Origin: an uncultured Bermanella sp.
Lineage (GTDB): Bacteria > Pseudomonadota > Gammaproteobacteria > Pseudomonadales > Oceanobacteraceae
Length of the DNA stretch: 7,188 nucleotides
Assembly: GCA_913054445.1 (NCBI GenBank)
Contig: CAJXIK010000101.1
Span: 1 to 7,188, forward strand
Reading direction: 5' to 3'
A program made the position numbers and the translations under genes. Each line of letters begins with the position of its first letter. The stretch's first letter is position 1. The notes beneath the pieces are model-generated. The model was given only the letters and a program-made list of their open reading frames with translations. It was not told where the DNA came from and searched no databases. Below, one piece after another: positions 1 to 4,531 of this stretch.

Positions 1-52
1 CACAACCTTGCCAAGGTTGGGGTCGCGAGTTCGAATCTCGTTTCCCGCTCCA
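1..52 (+). tRNA. tRNA-Gly (anticodon GCC), 3' part, 5' end cut by the window edge
   Basis: This is the 3' two thirds of a glycine tRNA. The anticodon stem pairs bases 3-7 with 15-19, leaving a seven-base loop with the GCC anticodon at 10-12, which reads GGC and GGT glycine codons. The T arm carries the conserved GTTCGAATC at 29-37, and the acceptor strand ends in an encoded CCA at 50-52. The acceptor 5' strand and the D arm lie before the window. Encoded CCA and a hairpin terminator just downstream fit a gammaproteobacterial tRNA gene at the end of its transcript. No direct repeat of the tRNA 3' end was seen elsewhere in the window, so there is no sign of an integrated element. Confidence 0.95.
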
Positions 53-60
53 AATTATAA

Positions 61-87
61 AAGCCAGTGCATTGCACTGGCTTTTTT
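61..87 (+). terminator. Rho-independent terminator of the tRNA-Gly transcript, probably bidirectional
   Basis: A perfect 10-bp stem (AAGCCAGTGC at 61-70 with GCACTGGCTT at 74-83) closes a three-base ATT loop and runs into a T tract ending at 87. Upstream of the stem an A-rich stretch (52-62) gives a short T run on the other strand, so the same hairpin can end the minus-strand gene whose stop codon is at 92-94. This is the only strong intrinsic terminator I can see in the window. Confidence 0.92.
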
Positions 88-91
88 GCGT

Positions 92-496
92 TTAGGACGA
101 ATCTTTTGAAAAGATGGCGACCTTAGTGGCCATATAATCAAAGTCCTCTCCAGCCTGATACAGCGCCTCTTCGAGCAATTGAAACTTGGCAATCTCTGCG
201 TCCGGCATGAAGTGCAGGGCATCTCCCCCAAAATACCATAATACCTCGCGGCCCAAGTGGGGGGCGAGGGTGGGGAAGTTGCGAAATAAGCGGTTTAGCC
301 AGTCTTGTCCGTCAAAGCAGGCCTGTGCCGCTGGATCTTGCAGGGCGGCGATCAAGCCTTGCAATTGGTCGACAAAGGATTGTTCATCGCTGGGCATGGG
401 CTCCTGATTAAATGGAGAACCCTGTTGCAATAAGCCGAGGAAATCTTTTAGTAAAATAAGAGTATGATGGCGAGCATTATAGATTTGATTAGACAT
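92..496 (-). CDS. PA2817 family protein (uncharacterised)
   Basis: A 134-residue soluble protein with no signal peptide or membrane segment. It resembles the PA2817 family known from Pseudomonas and related gammaproteobacteria. The basis is the conserved core at residues 83-102 (REVLWYFGGDALHFMPDAEI), followed by a helical acidic stretch with an FD(Y/W) motif near 119-121. The family has no known function to my knowledge. The N-terminal half (residues 10-70) looks helical and acidic, with a variable linker around 26-38. The gene is alone on its strand, and its stop lies five bases from the shared tRNA terminator. It diverges from the ABC exporter operon with almost no intergenic space. In Pseudomonas the PA2817, ABC (PA2811/PA2812) and queF (PA2806) genes lie in one region, which supports the identification. 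The Shine-Dalgarno is weak, but no other Met is close enough to be a better start. Family assignment is from memory of its motif, not a search. Confidence 0.82.
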   Translation of the reverse strand: MSNQIYNARHHTLILLKDFLGLLQQGSPFNQEPMPSDEQSFVDQLQGLIAALQDPAAQACFDGQDWLNRLFRNFPTLAPHLGREVLWYFGGDALHFMPDAEIAKFQLLEEALYQAGEDFDYMATKVAIFSKDSS

Positions 497-502
497 AATT
501 TA

Positions 503-1450
503 ATGAGCTTATTAGAGAATTATTCTGGGCCGGCGCTGAGTATTTCGGGTCTTGGCAAGGTATATGGCAACGGCTTTGTGGCCTTGAAGGACATTAACTT
601 GCAAGTGGCCCAGGGTGATTTCTTTGCTCTGCTGGGGCCCAATGGTGCGGGCAAGTCTACCACACTGGGCATCGTTTCGGGGCTGGTTAATAAAAGCCAA
701 GGCCAAGTTAGCCTGTTTGGCCATACTCTCGACGGCGATGGTGGCGGCGATGTCTATGCCGCCAAGCGCCTGCTGGGGGTGGTGCCCCAGGAATTTAACT
801 TTAATCAGTTCGAAAAAGTGCAAGATATCGTCATCACTCAGGCGGGCTATTACGGTATTCCCTATCAGCAGGCTAAGCGTCGTAGCGAGAAATATCTCAA
901 GGCCTTGGGCCTGTGGGATAAGCGCGATATACCCTCACGGATGTTATCTGGGGGCATGAAGCGGCGTCTGATGATCGCCCGGGCCCTCGTGCATGACCCT
1001 AGGGTCTTGATCCTCGATGAGCCCACCGCCGGGGTGGATATCGAGCTGAGACAAAGCATGTGGCACTACCTCAAGCAACTCAACGAGCAAGAGGGGGTGA
1101 CCATTATCCTCACCACCCATTATCTCGAAGAAGCCGAGAGCCTGTGTAAAAATATTGCCATTATTAACCATGGGGTCATCGTAAAAAACACCAGCACCCG
1201 CGCATTATTACAGGAACTACAGCAGCAAACTCTGGTGGTGGATCTGATTCAGCCCTATCCGCAGCGTCCTAAGCTGACGTCTGTGCCTTTGCACTGGCTC
1301 GACGACAGCTGTTTCGAGGTGGAGGTGAAGAAGGGGGTGGCCATCAACGAATTGTTTCAGGCTTTCAGTCAGGCCAATCTCTTGGTGAGTTCCATTCGGC
1401 CCAAATCTAACCGTCTCGAGACCCTGTTTGTGGACCTAGTGAGGAAATAA
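503..1450 (+). CDS. yadG: ABC exporter ATP-binding subunit, YadG type
   Basis: Cytoplasmic ATPase that powers an ABC-2 type exporter together with the permease encoded next. Numbered from Met at 503 (315 residues), it has Walker A GPNGAGKST at 45-53, the Q-loop in VVPQEFNFN (Gln96), the signature LSGGMKRR from 148, Walker B VLILDEP at 168-174 and the switch His206 in TTHYLEEAE. The strings PQEFNFN, QAGYYG, SGGMKRRLMIARAL and EPTAGVDIELR closely match E. coli YadG (308 residues). The C-terminal ~90 residues are the variable regulatory tail seen in YadG. An in-frame ATGATG at 464 would give 328 residues but would overlap the divergent PA2817-family CDS by 33 bases. The 503 start leaves a shorter N-terminal extension relative to YadG, so I favour it. 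Neither start has a strong Shine-Dalgarno. Substrate is unknown. It is followed by the permease after two bases. Confidence 0.93.
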   Translation: MSLLENYSGPALSISGLGKVYGNGFVALKDINLQVAQGDFFALLGPNGAGKSTTLGIVSGLVNKSQGQVSLFGHTLDGDGGGDVYAAKRLLGVVPQEFNFNQFEKVQDIVITQAGYYGIPYQQAKRRSEKYLKALGLWDKRDIPSRMLSGGMKRRLMIARALVHDPRVLILDEPTAGVDIELRQSMWHYLKQLNEQEGVTIILTTHYLEEAESLCKNIAIINHGVIVKNTSTRALLQELQQQTLVVDLIQPYPQRPKLTSVPLHWLDDSCFEVEVKKGVAINELFQAFSQANLLVSSIRPKSNRLETLFVDLVRK

Positions 1451-1452
1451 TC

Positions 1453-2232
1453 ATGCTGACATTTATCCAGCTGCACCGCATTGCGTTTACCACCATTTTG
1501 ATGAAAGAGATTCGCCGTTTCATGCGCATCTGGCAGCAAACCTTGTTGCCTCCCGCCATCACTATGACCCTGTATTTTATTATATTTGGCAGCTTAATCG
1601 GCTCGCGCATCGGCGAGATGTCGGGCATCAGCTACATGTCATTCATCATGCCGGGTTTGATCATGATGTCGGTGATCAATAATGCCTACAGCAATGTGGC
1701 CAGCTCTTTCTTTAGCAATAAGTTTCAACGCAGTGTCGAGGAATTACTGGTGGCACCCTTGCCCAATAACGTTATTTTGGCTGGTTTTGTCTTTGGCGGT
1801 GTGGCGCGCGGCTTGATGACCGGCATCATAGTGACCGGGGTGGCGCTCTTCTTTACCGAGGTGACGGTCTTTAATATCTGGGTGTTGAGCAGTGTGGTGC
1901 TTTTATCCTCGGTATTGTTTGCCTTGGCCGGTTTTATTAATGCCTTGTATGCCAATAAGTTTGATGACATCAGCATCGTGCCGACCTTCTTGTTAACCCC
2001 CTTGTGTTACTTGGGTGGGGTATTTTTTAGCACCGATTTACTGCCCAGTGAATGGCAGCTGGTGTCACAATTTAACCCCATATTGTATATGGTGAACGGC
2101 TTTCGATACGGCATGTTGGGGGTCAGCGATGTGAGTCTGGCCACCTGTTACGGCATTTTAATCAGTATTATTTTAGTTCTATTTTATATCAGCATGCGCT
2201 TGCTGAATCGCGGTAAAGGAATTCGCCCATGA
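1453..2232 (+). CDS. yadH: ABC-2 type exporter permease, YadH type
   Basis: Inner-membrane permease of 259 residues (E. coli YadH has 256) that forms the translocation path of the YadG/YadH exporter. Six hydrophobic segments are visible at about 32-50, 60-82, 108-133, 142-165, 174-193 and 231-250. An amphipathic N-terminal helix (KEIRRFMRIWQQT) comes first, as is usual for ABC-2 permeases. Family strings include PPAITMTLYFIIFG, MPGLIMMSVINNAY, VASSFF, FQRSVEELLVAP, FDDISIVPTFLLTPLCYLGGVFF and FNPILYMVNGFRYG, which match YadH almost throughout. GAGGAA at 1441-1446, overlapping the end of the ATPase gene, is a good ribosome binding site eight bases before the ATG. Its stop overlaps the queF start (ATGA), so the three genes are very likely one transcript with translational coupling. 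The exported substrate is unknown; homologues are often labelled multidrug or polysaccharide exporters without direct proof. Confidence 0.94.
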   Translation: MLTFIQLHRIAFTTILMKEIRRFMRIWQQTLLPPAITMTLYFIIFGSLIGSRIGEMSGISYMSFIMPGLIMMSVINNAYSNVASSFFSNKFQRSVEELLVAPLPNNVILAGFVFGGVARGLMTGIIVTGVALFFTEVTVFNIWVLSSVVLLSSVLFALAGFINALYANKFDDISIVPTFLLTPLCYLGGVFFSTDLLPSEWQLVSQFNPILYMVNGFRYGMLGVSDVSLATCYGILISIILVLFYISMRLLNRGKGIRP

Positions 2233-3071
2233 GTTCGTCTATGAATAACGATGATCTGTTGTTAGGTAAAGCAACCCAGTATGTATCCAACTATGATCAA
2301 TCCCTGCTCTTTCCCATCGCGCGCAGCGCTAACCGTGCCCGCCTGAATCTACCCGTAAACAAGGCCAAGGGTGAGCGGCCTTTCTTTGGTGAGGATGTGT
2401 GGACCGGCTACGAGCTATCTTGGTTAAACCTCAAGGGCAAACCGCAGGTGGCCATCGCCGAATTTTTAATTCCGGCCGACTCCACAAATATAGTGGAGTC
2501 CAAATCGTTTAAGCTTTATCTCAACAGCTTTAATAACACGCGCATAGCCAGCAGCGAAGAGGTGACGCGCTTACTGTTGCAAGACCTGTCGGCCGGATTT
2601 GGTGCCCAAATTGAGGTGAAATTATGTGCGGTGGATGCCTTTCCCCTGGCGCAGGCCGAGCTGGGGGATAACATCGATGAGTTGGACATCGAGGTGCACG
2701 ACTTTGCGCCCAATGCCGCGCTGTTGAAGGTCAGTGACCATGTGGTGTCGCAAACTCTAAACAGCCATTTGTTAAAATCGAACTGCCCAGTCACCAGTCA
2801 GCCCGATTGGGCGACGCTGGTGGTGCAATACACTGGCAGTGAGATTGACCCGGCTGCGCTCTTGAAATACATCATCAGCTATCGCAATCACGATGATTTT
2901 CATGAGCACTGTGTCGAGCAAATATTCTGCGACCTGTGCCAAGTAGGGGATTTTTCAGAGTTAATCGTGAGCGCTCGTTATACGCGCCGTGGCGGGCTAG
3001 ATATTAATCCCACCCGCAGTTTAAAGCCCTTAGTGGCAGGCAACAGGGTGGGTCGCTTGGCTCGCCAGTAG
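2229..3071 (+). CDS. queF: NADPH-dependent 7-cyano-7-deazaguanine reductase QueF (long, YqcD type)
   Basis: Cytosolic enzyme reducing the nitrile of preQ0 to the aminomethyl of preQ1 with two NADPH. This is the last step before insertion into tRNA by Tgt on the way to queuosine. The 280-residue length matches the tandem-domain class (E. coli 282) rather than the ~150-residue Bacillus class. The first half holds the QueF motif ESKSFKLYLNSFN at 90-102, whose Glu90 is expected to bind the substrate base. The second half holds SNCPVTSQPDW at 184-194, with nucleophile Cys186, which forms the covalent thioimide, and acid Asp193. FHEHCVEQIF at 224-233 contains the conserved His225 and Glu226, and YTRRGGLDINP at 251-261 is also conserved. 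All key residues are present. AAAGGA at 2215-2220 is a good ribosome binding site for the ATG at 2229, which overlaps the permease stop. No preQ1 riboswitch-like leader precedes it. I saw no intrinsic terminator in the 43 bases to the convergent gene. Confidence 0.97.
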   Translation: MSSSMNNDDLLLGKATQYVSNYDQSLLFPIARSANRARLNLPVNKAKGERPFFGEDVWTGYELSWLNLKGKPQVAIAEFLIPADSTNIVESKSFKLYLNSFNNTRIASSEEVTRLLLQDLSAGFGAQIEVKLCAVDAFPLAQAELGDNIDELDIEVHDFAPNAALLKVSDHVVSQTLNSHLLKSNCPVTSQPDWATLVVQYTGSEIDPAALLKYIISYRNHDDFHEHCVEQIFCDLCQVGDFSELIVSARYTRRGGLDINPTRSLKPLVAGNRVGRLARQ

Positions 3072-3114
3072 CGCGCAAGTCTAGTCTAAGTTGCTTACCC
3101 TAAACACAACACGC

Positions 3115-3486
3115 CTAATGACTGCTGGCCACCGTCACCATCAATAGTGCGCAGAGGACGGCGGCGGCAAAATAAACGCGCTGTTGTCTGGGCCGCGTAC
3201 TCCTCATGGTCTTGATGCCAAGCACCACATACGCCACCAATAAAAACATCTTTACCGTGAGCCAGTGATGGCTAATAGGGTACTGCTGAATCAGCAGGGC
3301 TAGGCCGATGCCGCTGCTCAGTAATAGGGCGTCGATAAAGTGGGGCGCCAGGCGAGACCAGCTGCTACTCACCCTCTGTGGGCCAAATATTTTTAATGCG
3401 CCGCGGAGGATAAACCAGCCGATGCTAATGGCCACGAGGGACACGTGGGCGTACTTTAGTGGTAAATACAGCTCAGGGAAATTCAT
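3115..3486 (-). CDS. SirB2 family inner-membrane protein
   Basis: A 123-residue integral membrane protein with four predicted helices at about 11-33, 50-67, 74-94 and 103-121 and short, positively charged loops (RPRQQR at 98-103). It fits the SirB2/YchQ family by its length, its four-helix plan, its LKYAHVSLVAISIGWFILRG start and the WLTVKMFLLVAYVVLG segment. The name comes from an old report linking the Salmonella locus to invasion gene expression. No biochemical activity is established, and the name should not be read as evidence that it is a regulator. It converges on queF and diverges from the Fur-controlled TPR-like gene, with 98 bases between the start codons. I found no convincing promoter for it and only a weak Shine-Dalgarno (GTGAG) before the ATG. 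Whether the Fur box also acts on it is open. Confidence 0.88.
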   Translation of the reverse strand: MNFPELYLPLKYAHVSLVAISIGWFILRGALKIFGPQRVSSSWSRLAPHFIDALLLSSGIGLALLIQQYPISHHWLTVKMFLLVAYVVLGIKTMRSTRPRQQRVYFAAAVLCALLMVTVASSH

Positions 3487-3516
3487 AATACACTCACATA
3501 GTGGTGATGGGCGAGC

Positions 3517-3545
3517 TTGACATCGATGGGCTCTCGTACTTTAAT
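3517..3545 (+). promoter_or_regulatory. Sigma-70 promoter for the TPR-like gene at 3585
   Basis: A perfect -35 (TTGACA, 3517-3522) is followed after exactly 17 bases by TTTAAT (3540-3545), five of six matches to the -10 consensus. Transcription would start near 3552, leaving a leader of about 33 bases before the GTG start. The -10 is embedded in the Fur box, so bound Fur-Fe2+ would block RNA polymerase. Confidence 0.75.
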
Positions 3546-3558
3546 GATAATCATTATC
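3540..3558. promoter_or_regulatory. Fur box (iron-responsive operator)
   Basis: The 19 bases TTTAATGATAATCATTATC match the classical Fur consensus GATAATGATAATCATTATC at 17 positions; only the first two differ. The core AATGATAATCATT is a near-perfect palindrome. The site starts at the -10 of the promoter reading into the gene at 3585, a standard repression position. It lies 54 bases upstream of the SirB2-family start on the other strand, where no clear promoter is seen. Confidence 0.88.
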
Positions 3559-3570
3559 GTTTAGGTGTTG

Positions 3571-3575
3571 AGGAG
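3571..3575 (+). promoter_or_regulatory. Ribosome binding site that sets the GTG start at 3585
   Basis: AGGAG lies nine bases before GTG at 3585-3587. No ATG follows in frame until Met107 of the predicted protein, so this Shine-Dalgarno is the main argument for the GTG start and for the gene being translated. Confidence 0.8.
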
Positions 3576-3584
3576 AAATAGACC

Positions 3585-4064
3585 GTGGCCAGCAAGCAAA
3601 CCATTCAGGATGTGCTCAATAAGTGGGAATTCTACACGCTGCAGGCAGATGCTTGCTACCACAGGGGTGAGTATAAAGAAGCGAGTCGTGGTTTTAGTCA
3701 CACGGTAGAGCTGCTGGAGCCTTGGCTTGAAAAAGAGCACAAGCAACTATGGAAGGTAGTGCGTCTGTTCGTCATCTCTTGTCATAACAGCGCCCACGCT
3801 TCCAGCCGCTTTGGCCGCCACAAGGAGGCCGAATATTACTACAGCCATGCCCACTTTCGCCTGTTGAGCCTCATTTCTGCTAAACAGCACTCCGGGAATC
3901 TCATGGAGAAGACGCTCACGGAGCTGAGGGCGACCTTTTTACAGCTGACCGATTATTTATTGGGCAAGAATAAGCTGGAATTGGCCGCCAGCATCAGAGA
4001 GGAGAGTGTGCGTGTGGTGCGCGTATGTTATCTCAATCACCTCGACGATGTGTTCACCGCCTGA
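3585..4064 (+). CDS. Fur-regulated TPR-like helical protein of unknown function
   Basis: A 159-residue cytoplasmic protein I do not recognise by name. It starts with GTG behind a good AGGAG. It appears all helical. Two stretches look like degenerate tetratricopeptide repeats: about 16-47 (LQADACYHRGEYKEASRGF pattern, with the Y/G/A spacing of a TPR) and about 64-96 (ISCHNSAHASSRFGRHKEAE). A third helical pair lies at 108-145. TPRs usually make protein-contact surfaces, so an adaptor role is a guess. It has ten histidines and three cysteines (24, 66, 148), including C66-H67 and H88/H90, but no recognised metal motif. The gene has its own strong promoter overlapped by a near-consensus Fur box, so expression should rise when iron is scarce. 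No iron-uptake gene is adjacent. It stands alone: SirB2 diverges and an orphan converges. It could belong to a small DUF family of marine gammaproteobacteria; I cannot confirm which. Confidence 0.85.
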   Translation: MASKQTIQDVLNKWEFYTLQADACYHRGEYKEASRGFSHTVELLEPWLEKEHKQLWKVVRLFVISCHNSAHASSRFGRHKEAEYYYSHAHFRLLSLISAKQHSGNLMEKTLTELRATFLQLTDYLLGKNKLELAASIREESVRVVRVCYLNHLDDVFTA

Positions 4065-4114
4065 GAGGGCTCACCACCAAATCCATGGCGAGCCAGTTGC
4101 TGAGGGCGGAGTGA

Positions 4115-4402
4115 TTAATAACAGACGGCTCCGGCCTGGAGTTCGTCGGCTTCGAAGTTAATATGATATTGCAGGTTATGCTGGGTTGTTTGCTCCAAGA
4201 GCTGGTCACTGCTCATGCGTTGGAAACGTTGTACTAGCATGGCATGGTGAATGAGTGAGATTTCTCGCTCACTTAAATCTTTCGCCTCTTGGGCTTCAAA
4301 TATGTGGTTTTGGATCAAGTTGCGGCGCCAAGCATCGGTGTCATTTTCATTGATCATGATTTGTTGAACGATGGTCATCACCATGGGGTTAATGGTTTGC
4401 AT
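4115..4402 (-). CDS. Small hypothetical protein, 95 residues
   Basis: I do not recognise this protein. Starting at ATG 4400-4402, it has 95 residues, is hydrophilic and looks largely helical (about 7-18, 23-40, 44-62, 66-73). It has no signal peptide, membrane segment or cysteine motif apart from one Cys next to the C terminus. Charged, Gln-rich stretches such as FEAQEAKDLSEREISLIHHA give it the look of a small helical protein. An in-frame GTG at 4409-4411 would add three residues, but it overlaps the GAGG Shine-Dalgarno, which sits eight bases before the ATG, so the ATG is the better start. It converges with the TPR-like gene (50 bases between stops) and lies downstream of the protease on the same strand with a 129-base gap. 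A candidate promoter in that gap suggests a separate unit. The good ribosome site and wide reading frame argue that it is real. Confidence 0.72.
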   Translation of the reverse strand: MQTINPMVMTIVQQIMINENDTDAWRRNLIQNHIFEAQEAKDLSEREISLIHHAMLVQRFQRMSSDQLLEQTTQHNLQYHINFEADELQAGAVCY

Positions 4403-4410
4403 ACACTGCA

Positions 4411-4417
4411 CCTCGTC
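4411..4417 (-). promoter_or_regulatory. Ribosome binding site that decides the ATG start at 4402
   Basis: On the minus strand GACGAGG ends at 4411, leaving eight bases before ATG (4402-4400). The alternative GTG at 4411-4409 overlaps this motif and has no Shine-Dalgarno of its own, so translation most likely begins at the ATG. Confidence 0.65.
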
Positions 4418-4484
4418 GGAAACCTTCTGCCAATGTAAAGGGCACCACTGGGATAGGCTAGAAGAATAGCGCCTTAATTCGAGA

Positions 4485-4512
4485 ATAATCTAAAGCTGTT
4501 ATTTAATGTGAA
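4485..4512 (-). promoter_or_regulatory. Candidate sigma-70 promoter for the 95-residue orphan
   Basis: On the minus strand TTCACA (4512-4507) matches five of six -35 bases. After 16 bases comes GATTAT (4490-4485), four of six -10 bases. Transcription would start near 4478, with a leader of about 75 bases. The region is AT-rich compared with the genes around it. The match is modest, and read-through from the protease gene is an alternative because no terminator is visible between them. Confidence 0.35.
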
Positions 4513-4531
4513 GATTACTTTAATTATCCCG

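Noticed and set aside
1..52. tRNA-Gly as the attachment site of an integrated element
   Set aside because: No copy of the tRNA 3' end, integrase gene or mobile-element gene is present in the window.
186..407. Open frame on the plus strand inside the PA2817-family gene
   Set aside because: It is antisense to a conserved protein, lacks a ribosome site and has a low-complexity basic/Cys composition typical of shadow frames.
512..1171. Several open frames overlapping the ABC ATPase in other frames
   Set aside because: They cover the same bases as an ATPase with every motif intact and resemble no protein family.
2180..2228. preQ1 riboswitch ahead of queF
   Set aside because: The queF start overlaps the permease stop, and the preceding bases are coding sequence without the compact preQ1 hairpin and A-rich tail.
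3072..3114. Terminator between queF and the SirB2-family gene
   Set aside because: No stable stem and no T tract could be found in these 43 bases.
3115..3486. Calling the SirB2-family gene a virulence regulator
   Set aside because: The sequence shows only a small four-helix membrane protein with no DNA-binding or signalling domain; the name is historical.
4068..4094. Inverted repeat between the two convergent genes (GGCTCACC with GGCGAGCC) as a terminator
   Set aside because: The stem has an A-C mismatch, the loop is 11 bases and there is no T run on either strand.
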